A stretch of DNA of 64,000 nucleotides from Paenibacillus sp. FSL K6-1330 (GCF_037976825.1 NZ_CP150269.1:517001-581000); one strand, 5' to 3'. Positions 51,115-60,689 are shown, counted from the stretch's first letter. Notes: generated by a model from the sequence alone, not told the origin. Numbers and translations: made by a program.

Positions 51115-51626
51115 TATCGTTGTGCCTCCTCTTGATCTTCCTCGCTTAAGTTCACCCGCAGTCTCTGTAGTCCTTGGTATAATCTCGTTTTCACTGTGCT
51201 GACGTTCTCGTTGAGCACTTCGGCAATTTCGTCAATCTTCATATCTTCAAAAAATCGGAGTATGATGACGACCCGATACTTGTCGGGTAATTCCTCCAAA
51301 GATTGGGCCAGATCCAGATTCGGATAGTGGTCATGGCTGCCGGGTAATATAACCTCCAGGTTCTCGTCATCCATGACATGGACTTTTTTCTGTTTTCTAA
51401 TGAAATCCAGGGAGGTTGTTACAATAATTCGGAAAAACCAGCTTTTTATTGAACCCGTCTGCTTCAGCTTTTCCATGGATAAAAATGCTTTGTGGATCGC
51501 GTCCTGAACGATATCGAGGGCATCCTCTTTATTTCTAACGTAGCTGTATGCCAGCCGGTAGGCGCTGTCCTGATTTTCGGTTATACATTGAATAAGAAGC
51601 TTCTCAAGCTTCCGGCCGCCACTCAT
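51114..51626 (-). CDS. sigV: ECF sigma factor, SigV-like
   Basis: The ATG at 51626 (AAAGGAG 12 nt upstream) gives 170 residues, the normal length; the frame extends much further upstream but that part overlaps fabF's terminator. Region 2 reads DSAYRLAYSYVRNKEDALDIVQDAIHKAFLSMEKL with the core-binding and -10 helices, and region 4 reads LPDKYRVVIILRFFEDMKIDEIAEVLNENVSTVKTRLYQGLQRLR with a standard helix-turn-helix (parts quoted). It is paired with an RsiV-type anti-sigma, which supports the SigV name. Confidence 0.88.
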   Translation of the reverse strand: MSGGRKLEKLLIQCITENQDSAYRLAYSYVRNKEDALDIVQDAIHKAFLSMEKLKQTGSIKSWFFRIIVTTSLDFIRKQKKVHVMDDENLEVILPGSHDHYPNLDLAQSLEELPDKYRVVIILRFFEDMKIDEIAEVLNENVSTVKTRLYQGLQRLRVNLSEEDQEEAQR

Positions 51627-51789
51627 GTAAATATGACACTCCTTTGGGCCCGCGCGGGTAACCATCAATTGCAATTGACTTACGGAAGCAAGACGTGCGA
51701 GTCTTGCAAAAAGTTTGATTCTGCGAAAAAAAAATTTAAAAAGTGTTTCTGTCTCATTATTCAGCCCATTCTTCCAGAATCGCAACAAG

Positions 51790-51817
51790 AAAAAGACCCC
51801 AGTTTTCACTGGGGTCT
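51790..51817 (-). terminator. intrinsic terminator of fabF
   Basis: On the minus strand AGACCCCAGT pairs with ACTGGGGTCT, loop GAAA, followed by TTTTTC. Confidence 0.9.
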
Positions 51818-51828
51818 GGAACTCATGG

Positions 51829-53070
51829 TTATTCATGCTCATATTTCTGGATAACAATCGCCGAATTATGTCCGCCGAAGCCAAAGGAATTCGACATGCC
51901 AATCCGGAGCTCGGCGTTTCTCGCCTGGTTCGGTACATAATCCAAATCGCATGCTGGATCGGGATGCTCCAGATTGATCGTCGGCGGTATGATGCCTTCT
52001 TGCAGAGATTTCACGAGTGCAATGGCCTCCACGCCGCCGGATGCGCCCAGCATATGTCCGGTCATCGACTTGTTGGCCGTTACCGGAATGCGATACGCCT
52101 CCTCGCCAAACACTTGCTTAATGGCCGCTGTCTCCGAAAGGTCACCGATGACCGTGCTTGTGGCATGGGCGCTGATGATATCCACGTCGGCTGGAGAGAG
52201 GTTCGCCTCGGTCAGGGCCAGCTTCATCGCCCGTGCCGCGCCGTTGCCGTCTTCCGGTGTGGCGACCATATGATAGGCATCCGAGCTGGCGCCGTATCCG
52301 ATGACCTCGCCCAGAATTTCAGCGCCTCTGCGTAAGGCATGGGAGAGGGATTCCAGAACGAGGATGCCGGCACCTTCCGCCATGACGAATCCATCCCGGT
52401 CTGTATCGAACGGCCGGCTGGCCCGGCCCGGTTCATCGTTACGGGAGGAAAGGGCGGTTGCATTCGCGAAGCTGGCTAGCGAGATGTCGGTCAATGCGGC
52501 TTCGGATCCTCCCACGATGATGATGTCGGACCGGCCGGCTTGGATGTTAAAGAAAGCCTCGCCGATCGCCGTATTGCCGATCGAACATGCCGTAACCGGT
52601 GCCAGCGTGGAGCCCAGCGCCTTGTATTTAATGCTGATGAGCGCGGCCGCCATATTGGGAATCATCATGGGAACCAGTGTAGGACTGACCCGCTCGGGAC
52701 CCCGCGACGACAGCGTGCCGCTCTGATTCATCAGGGTTTGGATGCCGCCGATGCCGGAGCCGACGTAGACCCCCATGCGCTCATGATCGATCTGATCAAG
52801 ATCGAGTCCCGACTGGCTTATCGCTTGATCCGCCGCAGCCAGCGCAAACTGGCAGAAGCGGTCCAACCGCCGGGCTTCCTTAACGCCAAACAGCGCGTTT
52901 GCGTCAAACTCCTTCACGACGCCTGCTATTTGTACCTTTTGTCTTGATGTGTCCAAATTTTCTATATGTGTAATACCGGACTCTCCCCGAACAAGCCGGG
53001 ACCAGAACGTCTCAACATCATGGCCCAGCGGCGATATGACGCCCATACCGGTGATAACAACTCTTTCCAT
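51829..53070 (-). CDS. fabF: beta-ketoacyl-ACP synthase II
   Basis: The 413-residue enzyme elongates fatty acyl chains with malonyl-ACP. The catalytic triad is complete: Cys in TLAPVTACSIGNTAIGEAF, His in IISAHATSTVIGDLSE, and His in ANKSMTGHMLGASGGVEA. The C-terminus has GFGGHNSAIVIQKY. AAGGAGG precedes the ATG at 53070. It stands alone, away from fabH, acpP and fabD, and diverges from an MmyB-type regulator, so its expression may be controlled locally. It could be a second FabF-type enzyme in this genome. Confidence 0.96.
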   Translation of the reverse strand: MERVVITGMGVISPLGHDVETFWSRLVRGESGITHIENLDTSRQKVQIAGVVKEFDANALFGVKEARRLDRFCQFALAAADQAISQSGLDLDQIDHERMGVYVGSGIGGIQTLMNQSGTLSSRGPERVSPTLVPMMIPNMAAALISIKYKALGSTLAPVTACSIGNTAIGEAFFNIQAGRSDIIIVGGSEAALTDISLASFANATALSSRNDEPGRASRPFDTDRDGFVMAEGAGILVLESLSHALRRGAEILGEVIGYGASSDAYHMVATPEDGNGAARAMKLALTEANLSPADVDIISAHATSTVIGDLSETAAIKQVFGEEAYRIPVTANKSMTGHMLGASGGVEAIALVKSLQEGIIPPTINLEHPDPACDLDYVPNQARNAELRIGMSNSFGFGGHNSAIVIQKYEHE

Positions 53071-53117
53071 GGATCAACAGCCTCCTTAAGACTTTATAAC
53101 TTGTCAATCTTAAGGTT

Positions 53118-53169
53118 ATAATGTCACGTGTAGTATCCTATTACAAGATACCGTTTATCCTAGTATAAA
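53118..53169. promoter_or_regulatory. two divergent promoters sharing one -35 hexamer
   Basis: Plus strand: TTACAA (53141-53146), 17 bp, TATAAA (53164-53169), toward the MmyB-type regulator. Minus strand: the same six bases read TTGTAA, then 17 bp and CATTAT (53123-53118), toward fabF. Polymerase can hold only one at a time, and one regulator could control both. Confidence 0.65.
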
Positions 53170-53205
53170 TACTGCTATCCTTAATGAGTGAAGGGGGCTT
53201 GTACA

Positions 53206-54045
53206 ATGAATTCCCAGGTTAGGCTGCAAGCGTTGTCGGCATTCTTGAAAGGGCAGCGTGCCAAAATCTCACCCGAGTCGGTCGGACTTCCGCCCGGGAC
53301 TAGACGGAGAACACCAGGCTTGCGCAGGGAAGAGGTCGCCCAGTTGGCGGGTGTTAGCACCACTTGGTACACCTGGCTCGAGCAGGGACGGGACATCCAG
53401 GTATCGTCGTCCGTGCTGGACTGCGTCGCCAATGCGCTTCAGCTAAATGCGGATGAGCGCAGATATCTGTATTCGCTGGCGCTGGAGAGCGGGGCGGAGC
53501 CTTATACGGTCAAACAAGAAGCGGTGCAGATCAGTCCGTCCCTGCAAAAAATCATCACTGAGCTAAAATATTGCCCCGTCATGATATCGGATCGGATGTG
53601 CAACATCGTGGGGTGGAACCGTGCGGCTGCATACGTGTTCCTGGATTTTGACCGCATTCCGCCCGAGGAGCGGAACATGATCCGGCTGCTCTTCACCCGC
53701 AGGGAGTTTCAACGGCTGGCGGTAAATTGGGAGCAGTTCGCCAGCGGCTTCTTGTCGATGTTCCGGTCCTATTACGGTCAATATGTCGAGGATGAGTGGT
53801 ATGACCGTTTTCTGGAAGAGATGAAGCAGGGGCATCCGGATTTCAATCGGATGTGGGAGCAGAGCCAGGTCAGCTACGCCCCGGAAGTACATCTGGAGTT
53901 CCGGCATGCCAAGGCCGGGAAAATGGTATATGAGCTCACGTCGCTCAAAGTGTACGGAAATGATGACCTGCGGTGCAGCATCTATACCCCCGCCCCCGAT
54001 TCGACTACGGAAGCGAAGCTGCGGCAGCTGATGGAGGAGAAGTAA
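53206..54045 (+). CDS. XRE regulator with MmyB-type ligand-binding domain
   Basis: The 279-residue protein starts at the ATG at 53206 (AAGGGGG upstream). The helix-turn-helix is LRREEVAQLAGVSTTWYTWLEQGRDIQVSSSVLD (parts), the typical MmyB/helix-turn-helix-31 opening with the preceding TRRRTPGLRREE. The second half is the MmyB ligand-binding domain: CPVMISDRMCNIVGWNRAAAYVF, FTRREFQRLAVNWEQFASGF, HLEFRHAKAGKMVYEL. Domains of this kind bind fatty acids in MmyB-like proteins. Its divergence from fabF suggests it senses acyl chains and adjusts fabF. Confidence 0.9.
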   Translation: MNSQVRLQALSAFLKGQRAKISPESVGLPPGTRRRTPGLRREEVAQLAGVSTTWYTWLEQGRDIQVSSSVLDCVANALQLNADERRYLYSLALESGAEPYTVKQEAVQISPSLQKIITELKYCPVMISDRMCNIVGWNRAAAYVFLDFDRIPPEERNMIRLLFTRREFQRLAVNWEQFASGFLSMFRSYYGQYVEDEWYDRFLEEMKQGHPDFNRMWEQSQVSYAPEVHLEFRHAKAGKMVYELTSLKVYGNDDLRCSIYTPAPDSTTEAKLRQLMEEK

Positions 54046-54988
54046 GCGGAGGGGGGCTGGGTGGCGCAATCGAGGGAAGCGGCGGGGCTTGTGCGTGAAG
54101 TAGAGGACCCGATTGCCGATTACACTTGCTGCACTAGAAGTATCGGACTCCAGTTCCACTATATTGCGAGATAACGCCATAATTTCAAACTTAGAGGACA
54201 CTAGGTACGTTATTGGGCTCGCTTACGGCATTTTTATGCTGTTTTTGCACAAATAACAGATCCCATGTCCGTTCAGTATCTAAAAATGATGAATTTGTTC
54301 TAAATAACGTATTCTGTGTCCGTTAATGGTAAGAATCATTCTCCTCCTACCTAACTACCAGCAGGTTGCGCGACGTTCCGGTACCAGCCATCTTGCGCAG
54401 TTGAATCAGAGTTCTCCTCGTAAGTGAATTACTTTAAGACTGACCCAATTATTACACTCGTATAGCAAGAGTACCTCAAGTTGAACCGTATTACCCTCGA
54501 AAGCGGGAGTACATTAAGTTGAACTGGATTGCCCTCGAAAGCGAGAGTACCTTGAGTGAACTGGATTACCCTCGAAAGCGAGTACCTCAAGTTGAAACAG
54601 ATTACTCAAGTGAGAGTACTTCAACTGGTTCGAACCTTAGATCTTTTAGCCATACAAGCTTCATGTGCGTAAACAATTTGAAATTTTTCTAAACAACATT
54701 ACCTTTCTCTAAGCACATGAAACTTCACCGAATAACAAAAGCCCCGTGTCCGCTCAGTGCCTCCGAAAAATCGCAAGTTCTTCAGTGGCCTCGTCCGCAT
54801 AACGGGGCATTCTATTATTCAACATATGGTTATAGAGCGACACCTGGTGGCTGCCTAGGAGTTCCACAGGCATTCCGCTGTGCTCCACCTGTTGGGGCCG
54901 TATGTCCAGATTGAGGTCCTGATCTATGAGGAAGAATTGCCGCAGATCCATCGAATGTCGCCTATCCGTGTACTTCTTGATCCGGCGA
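54046..54988. repeat. intergenic region with 38-bp tandem repeats and dispersed TGTCCG repeats
   Basis: No credible gene is seen in 943 bp. At 54465-54632 a unit of about 38 bp (AGTACCTCAAGTTGAACTGG...ACCCTCGAAAGCG) occurs in five degraded copies starting near 54470, 54508, 54546, 54581 and 54614. Between 54170 and 54330 are pieces such as AAATAACAGATCCCATGTCCG that match the family amplified at 10.4-11.4 kb. A further piece (AACAAAAGCCCCGTGTCCG) is at 54735. Confidence 0.75.
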
Positions 54989-57949
54989 TTACGCCCAGTC
55001 GCGCCGCAGCGTGAAGAGATCCTTCAGCTCATCGGTGGACAGCTCGGTAATCCAGCCCTCGCTGCTTGAGATCACCTGATCGCTCAGCTGCTGCTTGCTC
55101 TCCAGCATCTCATCGATTCGCTCTTCGAGCGTCCCCATGGAGATGAACTTGTACACCTGGACATCCTTGGTCTGTCCCATCCGATAAGCGCGGTCGGTAG
55201 CCTGATTCTCCACCGCAGGGTTCCACCAGCGGTCGAAATGGAACACATGATTCGCCGCGGTCAGATTCAGACCAACGCCGCCGGCCTTGATCGAGAGAAT
55301 CATGACATTCGGTTGCTCTTCGGGCGGCAGCGTCTGGGATTGGAATTGCTCGATCATGCGGTCGCGAGTCCGCTTGGGCGTGCTGCCGTTCAAGTACAGC
55401 ACGGGCTCCCCAAGCTCTTGATGGAGCACCTGCCGCATCATCTCACCCATACCGATATACTGGGTGAAGATCAGGCAGCGCTCGCCCTCGTCCCGCAGCT
55501 CCTTCACCATGGACAGCAGCCGCTCCAGCTTGGCTGAACGGTTGACGACAGCTTCGGTGTCGAGCAAGCCGCCTCCTCCCAGCAATTCCGGAAGCGGCTC
55601 CTTCGTAAGCAGAGCCGGATGATCGCAGAGCTGCTTGAATTGTGTAAGAGCTGCCAGGATGGCCCCTTTGCGCTCGATGCCCTCGAGCTTTTGCATGCGT
55701 TCCAGCAGGCTGTTCACGGTTTGATCGTAAAGCGCACCTTGCTCAGCTGTGAGATGGATATAGGTCTTCATCTCGTTTTTGTCCGGCAGGTCGAGCTGAA
55801 TTGCAGGATCCTTCTTCTTGCGTCGAAGCATGAAGGGCTTGATCAGCTTCTGCAGATCGGCCGTGCGCTGTTCGCTCCTGTCTTTCTCGATGGCTTGGAT
55901 GAACCGGAGATTGAACGCGCGCAGGCTGCCGAGATATCCGGGATTGATGAAGTCATAGATGGACCACAGTTCGGACAGCCGGTTCTCAATCGGTGTGCCG
56001 GTTAGCGCGACGCGATGTCTTGCCGGGAAACTTCGCACGGCGGCGGATTGCTTGGTGTCGGCATTTTTGATATTTTGGGCCTCGTCGATGCCGATCGCTT
56101 CCCACTTCATGTCTCTTAACATTTCTTGATCGAGCGTGGCCGTCGCATAGGAAGTAAGGATGATATCGGCTTGGTAAGCCTCTTTATAGAAATCCTCGCT
56201 GCTGCTTCGTTTGCCGCCGTAGTGAAGCATGACCTGGAGCGACGGGGCAAACCGTTCAAGCTCCTTCTGCCAATTGCCCAGCACCGAGGTGGGACAGATC
56301 AGCAGGGAAGGGAGGCGTCGCTCTTCCCGCTGCATCGCCGTCTCCTTCACATGCAGCAGGTAGGCGATAAACTGCACGGTTTTGCCAAGACCCATGTCAT
56401 CGGCAAGGCATGCCCCAAGCCCGTAACGCCGCAAAAAGGCAAGCCAGGCAAAGCCGTCATGCTGATAAGTCCGCAGCTCGGCCTTCAGCCCAGCCGGGAC
56501 AGGAAGGTTCGGCCATTCGCTTTGTCGGCCAAGCTGGCCGATAAGCTTCACGAGGTGCTCGTTCAGCTCCACCTCAAGCTTGATCCGTTCCGGGTCCCGC
56601 GCTTCCTCAGCATCCTGCTGAGTCTGCCCTGACTCATCGTTGTTCCCGAGCAGATGCAGGTGCAGAATATCCTGGAACGATAGGCCTTCCTCACGATCTA
56701 CGCCCGCCATCATCTGGCGGATTTGGGCGACCAGAGCGGGATCCAGCGGAATCCACTGGCCCCGGAACCGTACCAGCCGTTCGTTCCGGGCAACAAGATC
56801 CGCGAATTCCGCCTCGGAAAGAGTAGCTTCGCCGATGGCGATCCGCCAATCGAAATTGACCAGCGCATCCAGACCGAACAGGGAACCGCCGCTGCTTCGC
56901 TCGGCGTTCTCGCCCTCGCCCGAGCGTACCTTCGCCCGCAGTTTGGGTTTCTTCTTGCTGGCGGCTTCCCACCAAGCGGGCAGCAGGACCAGCCAACCTG
57001 ACTGGAGCAGCCGCTGGCTGTCAACGGTCAGGAACTGCCATGCGGCCTCGTCGGACAGAGGCGTACCGAGCACGTCTTCAGCCGGAGCGTGAAGCATACG
57101 TGCGGGCAGTGCTGCTTGCAAACCTTGGAGCCAGCCGGAGGATCGCTCCTTGATATGAGCCGTCCATGTCTCCGGCCATGATCCATATGCCTGCCCGTCT
57201 TCAGCCAGACGAACGGCTGCAAGCGATGCAGCGTCTAACTTGTCTTGCAATACAAGCCGAAGGCGCCATGCGGCTTCTTCTTCGTCAGGCTCCAACAATT
57301 GCAGCAGCGGTCGGAATGGAGCGGTATCCGGCCGCCATCCGATGGCGATCAGCCATGACTTGTCGTCCATGCCTTCGGCTGCCGTGCGGTTCGGCGAGAA
57401 GAGAAGAGGGTATTCTCTGCGCAGGTCAGCCGCCGCCTCTTCCCTGCCGTAACACTGATCTTGAACGGCGGCAGAGAACGCTGCCCGTAAGCCCTCATTC
57501 CATATCTCGTCTGCACTCAGCAGGGAAAGACGGGACAACTCTTCCGCTGTGAACGCCTCCGGATCCCAAATCCATTGCAGCTTGCCTGATTTGAAGGCAC
57601 TCAAGCTGGGCGCGTATTGCTTGTCCTGAATGCAAGCTGCCAGCGAAGGAGCAATTTCAATGAAGGGAAGACAATCCTCGTCCCATACCCATTCAATATG
57701 CTCGAGCAGTCGTCCATCCGCAAAAAACGGTATGACCTGCTCGGAAGGTAGGATGACCACTTCCATATCCTGAACGGATTGAACGGTGAGCTCTGTTCCG
57801 TAGAAGGAAGCTTCGTGCCACGCAAATAAACGGTGCTTCAGGTATTGTCCGGACACGTAACCCCGCATGACGGTAGAGCCGTATATGACGGCATCTCCGT
57901 ATTCGCTTAACGCCATGTGGACCGTGATGGTTTCTGTGTGTCTGCTCAT
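54989..57949 (-). CDS. SNF2 family DEAD/DEAH-box helicase
   Basis: This 986-residue ATPase has a long N-terminal region (about residues 1-480, with the bacterial SNF2-associated domain in ADLVARNERLVRFRGQWIPLDP) and a SNF2 motor: GACLADDMGLGKTVQFIAYLL (Walker A), IGIDEAQNIKN, RVALTGTPIENRLSELWSIYDFINPG, CLIFTQYIGMGEMM, and ATDRAYRMGQTKDVQVYKFI (motif VI). All core motifs are present. The start overlaps the SWIM gene by 4 nt as ATGA. Such SWIM-SNF2 pairs are widespread in bacteria, with roles suggested in DNA repair, recombination or phage defence but not well established. Confidence 0.94.
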   Translation of the reverse strand: MSRHTETITVHMALSEYGDAVIYGSTVMRGYVSGQYLKHRLFAWHEASFYGTELTVQSVQDMEVVILPSEQVIPFFADGRLLEHIEWVWDEDCLPFIEIAPSLAACIQDKQYAPSLSAFKSGKLQWIWDPEAFTAEELSRLSLLSADEIWNEGLRAAFSAAVQDQCYGREEAAADLRREYPLLFSPNRTAAEGMDDKSWLIAIGWRPDTAPFRPLLQLLEPDEEEAAWRLRLVLQDKLDAASLAAVRLAEDGQAYGSWPETWTAHIKERSSGWLQGLQAALPARMLHAPAEDVLGTPLSDEAAWQFLTVDSQRLLQSGWLVLLPAWWEAASKKKPKLRAKVRSGEGENAERSSGGSLFGLDALVNFDWRIAIGEATLSEAEFADLVARNERLVRFRGQWIPLDPALVAQIRQMMAGVDREEGLSFQDILHLHLLGNNDESGQTQQDAEEARDPERIKLEVELNEHLVKLIGQLGRQSEWPNLPVPAGLKAELRTYQHDGFAWLAFLRRYGLGACLADDMGLGKTVQFIAYLLHVKETAMQREERRLPSLLICPTSVLGNWQKELERFAPSLQVMLHYGGKRSSSEDFYKEAYQADIILTSYATATLDQEMLRDMKWEAIGIDEAQNIKNADTKQSAAVRSFPARHRVALTGTPIENRLSELWSIYDFINPGYLGSLRAFNLRFIQAIEKDRSEQRTADLQKLIKPFMLRRKKKDPAIQLDLPDKNEMKTYIHLTAEQGALYDQTVNSLLERMQKLEGIERKGAILAALTQFKQLCDHPALLTKEPLPELLGGGGLLDTEAVVNRSAKLERLLSMVKELRDEGERCLIFTQYIGMGEMMRQVLHQELGEPVLYLNGSTPKRTRDRMIEQFQSQTLPPEEQPNVMILSIKAGGVGLNLTAANHVFHFDRWWNPAVENQATDRAYRMGQTKDVQVYKFISMGTLEERIDEMLESKQQLSDQVISSSEGWITELSTDELKDLFTLRRDWA

Positions 57950-59592
57950 GATATCAGCTTTCCTCTCCGCAGCTCTTCTTGGAATGCACGAAGCCGGCTG
58001 TTTCGTACGGACAATGAGATAATGAACAGATCCCAGCGCTCCTGCTGCTTGAGCTTTTTATATAGCTTGGCCAACCGTTTGAGCAGCTTGACCGCTGCTT
58101 TATAGCCGGCTCGGTTCTTATGAAGGATGTACCGCTCGACGGCCTGATGGTAAAAAGGCAGCAGCAGCTCGGGCGCATTCTTCTCAATCGGCGCGAGCTC
58201 GCTGACCCGGAGCTCCAGCGGCTCCCGGCCTGTGCTTAATTGGTAGTCGATCCATTCCCGCCATCTGCCGTGCGTGATCAAGGCATTCTGATAGATGTCC
58301 TTCGCATAAGGAAGCATGTCGGCAAGACTGCTCCACATCTGTTCAGCCTCCTCGGGCAAGTGCTCTATGACGGCATCCCAATAGAACTGATAGCTGCTGA
58401 GATGCTCGTTGCGGTGACTGCCAAGCAGCGGGCCGATCTCCGGGAGCCAGTGAGCCAAGCGTTCCCATTGTTGCCAGGAATGCAGCATGTCGAAGAAGCC
58501 CAGGACGGAAGCCGGGGACAGACTGCTAACCTTGTCTGCTTCCTTGATCAGGCTCCAAGACGTTTTGTCTTGTCCGAGGTAGAAGGACATTAAGCCCTGC
58601 GCCATATACCACGAGGCACGCGAGAGGGTGCTGCCGAATTCGACTTCGGCTGCCTGTAACTGCTCTAACTCCGCCTGGATTAAGCTGTTGTCCTTTTTGG
58701 CAAACGGATAGATCCAGTACATCCAGAGCTGCATATAGACCTGGGCGTAAAATTTGCGGTTCCGCGGCTCGCTCAGCATGCTCCGCCGGACATGCGAAAT
58801 GGTCTCAGTCAGTCGCTGCTTGAATGCCTCTCCATGTTCGCCGCTCTCAAGCCCTTCATGGAAGATGCGCTCGATTCTGGCCAGGATATGATCCGCTGCT
58901 ACCTGCGTATGATAGCCGATGTAGGATCCGGAGGAATTCCAGGCACTAGCGGGCTGCTTGACCAGCTTCTCGAGAATAAAGAGATGAGCATGAAACTCGT
59001 ATAATGATCCCATTTCCGGCGGCATCGGCGGTTTGATGTGATGGAGGGAGGCCAGTGCATTTTTGGCGTAAAATGAGTTCTGCGTATTAGCTCCCAGCGA
59101 AGCCGTGCAAACTTCGAACAGCTCATGCCATGCGGAGATCGGCAGCTCGGGCAAATGGTCCGCCTTGACTCTCCATTTTGATGCTCCGGCAGACGGCCGT
59201 TCTTGCGCTGGGCTGAAGCCGGACTCGCTTCGGTCATACGAAGAGGTGGAAGCATACGTGGTGGAATGGGCATTAACTAGGGCGTGAATGGAACGACCCT
59301 GAAGCTGGGCATAGTCAAGCAGAACAGCCACCATATGCTTGCAGCCTTCATTAACGGGACAACTGCATGTGCTGTCACTCAGCGAATGAAGATGGAGTTG
59401 GATACGGTAAGTTTCCGTTCCATCAACGGCAGCCTCAATTATCCCGGAAGCCTCTGTCAACTCGCTTGTGTGAACACGACCTTGCTTGTAATATTGAAAC
59501 CCCCGTTTAATAGTCAAATCGCTGAAGTAACCGGCGGTTTGTTGAATGAGCGTCTGCCACTGTATATCATCTAACGTTTGGTTTGGGTTCAT
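57946..59592 (-). CDS. SWIM zinc-finger protein
   Basis: The 548-residue protein has an N-terminal SWIM finger: SDSTCSCPVNEGCKHMVAVLLDYA, giving CxC...CxH. The preceding FQYYKQGRVHTSELTEASGIIEAAV is typical of the region before such fingers. The remainder is helical with TPR-like spacing and many Trp (AWHELFEVCTASLGA, SWYMAQGLMSFYLGQDKTSW, WEQRLAHWLPEIGPLLG in part), suggesting a scaffold. The start is the ATG at 59592. It is translationally coupled to the helicase, so the two probably form one complex on DNA. Confidence 0.9.
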   Translation of the reverse strand: MNPNQTLDDIQWQTLIQQTAGYFSDLTIKRGFQYYKQGRVHTSELTEASGIIEAAVDGTETYRIQLHLHSLSDSTCSCPVNEGCKHMVAVLLDYAQLQGRSIHALVNAHSTTYASTSSYDRSESGFSPAQERPSAGASKWRVKADHLPELPISAWHELFEVCTASLGANTQNSFYAKNALASLHHIKPPMPPEMGSLYEFHAHLFILEKLVKQPASAWNSSGSYIGYHTQVAADHILARIERIFHEGLESGEHGEAFKQRLTETISHVRRSMLSEPRNRKFYAQVYMQLWMYWIYPFAKKDNSLIQAELEQLQAAEVEFGSTLSRASWYMAQGLMSFYLGQDKTSWSLIKEADKVSSLSPASVLGFFDMLHSWQQWERLAHWLPEIGPLLGSHRNEHLSSYQFYWDAVIEHLPEEAEQMWSSLADMLPYAKDIYQNALITHGRWREWIDYQLSTGREPLELRVSELAPIEKNAPELLLPFYHQAVERYILHKNRAGYKAAVKLLKRLAKLYKKLKQQERWDLFIISLSVRNSRLRAFQEELRRGKLIS

Positions 59593-59686
59593 TATTGGAC
59601 TCTCCTAAGAGAAATAATTCTAAGTATCCATTTAATCTATCATATTCGCATAGATGAAGAAACAAGCCGGGTCAGCTTTGCACTGG

Positions 59687-59722
59687 AAAAGCCCGGCAAC
59701 AGGCTGCTGAACGGGCTTTTTT
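59687..59722. terminator. bidirectional terminator between vgb and the SWIM operon
   Basis: AAAAGCCCG (59687-59695) pairs with CGGGCTTTT (59712-59720), T run on one side and A run on the other. It ends vgb on the minus strand. Confidence 0.8.
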
Positions 59723-59753
59723 ATGGGTGGAGCAATATGTTGGCATCCTAAGC

Positions 59754-60644
59754 CTAATATTGAATCGTAAACCGTCCGATCTGATCGCATTCCTCGGCGA
59801 ACCAGACCTCGCCGCCGGAATCCACGGTAATGCCATGTGGTTCCGCGGAGGGGGTAGGGATCGGGTACTCGGTAATGTCCCCGTTACAGGTAATTCGTCC
59901 GATTTGATTGGCTCCCCATTCGGTAAACCATAGATCTTCGCAAACCCCCGCCGTGATGGCATGGGGTCTGGCATTCCCGGACGGGAGCTTGAATTCAGTG
60001 AATTCCCCGGCCGTTGTGATTCGACCGATTTGATTGCCGTTGATTTGAACAAACCAAAGGGCGCCATCGGCACCTGCCGTGATGCCGACCGGGCCGGATT
60101 GCTCTGTTGGAATGCGGAATTCGGTAATCTCTCCGTCCACCGTAATCCGTCCGATGCAGTTGTTCTGGTTTTCCGTAAACCACAACGCGCCGTCCGGACC
60201 GGCTGTAATATAGGAAGGGTACGCCCCTTTGCATGGTAGGTCATATTCCGCGATAACGCCTGCCGGCGTTATATTTCCGATTCGGTTGCCGGTTAGCTCG
60301 GTGAACCATATGCCTCCATCCGGACCTTCCGTCAGGCCGTAAGGAGACGAGTTGGCTTCAGGCAGTTCGAATTCCGTAAATGTTCCTTCCACTGTCATTC
60401 TTCCGATTTTATTCGCTTTGTACTCCGTGAACCAGAGGTCACCGGTATGGGTAGATAGGATGGACATGACCCCGGCATCCGGAGTCGGCACTTCGAACGT
60501 GCGCATATCCCCATCCTTGGTGAGCCGCCCGATCCGGTTTCCTTTTTGTTCCGTGAACCATATGGTCCCATCTTGTCCTGTCGTAATACCATAAGGTCCC
60601 GACTCCCGATTTGCTGTCTTGTACTCCTGTGTTATGATCTGCAT
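59754..60644 (-). CDS. vgb: virginiamycin B lyase
   Basis: The 296-residue protein is a seven-bladed propeller with repeated GxDGxxWFTE and GRIT motifs (for example [14 protein letters not shown]). Vgb linearises streptogramin B antibiotics by opening the lactone without water. Residues at the positions I recall for the Staphylococcus enzyme are all there: Tyr18 (ESGPYG), His228 (ARPHAIT), Glu268 and His270 (SAEPHGIT), Glu284 (VWFAEECD). Numbering needs no gap. The ATG at 60644 has GGGAGGC upstream. It is preceded by a remnant of a Vat-type acetyltransferase, so the two together once gave resistance to both streptogramin types. Confidence 0.93.
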   Translation of the reverse strand: MQIITQEYKTANRESGPYGITTGQDGTIWFTEQKGNRIGRLTKDGDMRTFEVPTPDAGVMSILSTHTGDLWFTEYKANKIGRMTVEGTFTEFELPEANSSPYGLTEGPDGGIWFTELTGNRIGNITPAGVIAEYDLPCKGAYPSYITAGPDGALWFTENQNNCIGRITVDGEITEFRIPTEQSGPVGITAGADGALWFVQINGNQIGRITTAGEFTEFKLPSGNARPHAITAGVCEDLWFTEWGANQIGRITCNGDITEYPIPTPSAEPHGITVDSGGEVWFAEECDQIGRFTIQY

Positions 60645-60689
60645 GCAAACATGCCTCCCTGTATAGAAAGTTGTTAGGAATGCTTAAAG

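Noticed and set aside
51627-51938. 104-residue extension of the sigma factor
   Set aside because: It would overlap fabF's 3' end and terminator and has no sigma-factor character.
54465-54632. CRISPR array with 38-bp period
   Set aside because: Whole units are repeated without unique spacers, copies are degenerate, and no cas genes are near.
54754-54951. 65-codon minus-strand frame near the helicase gene
   Set aside because: No ribosome site and no familiar sequence; lies among dispersed repeats.
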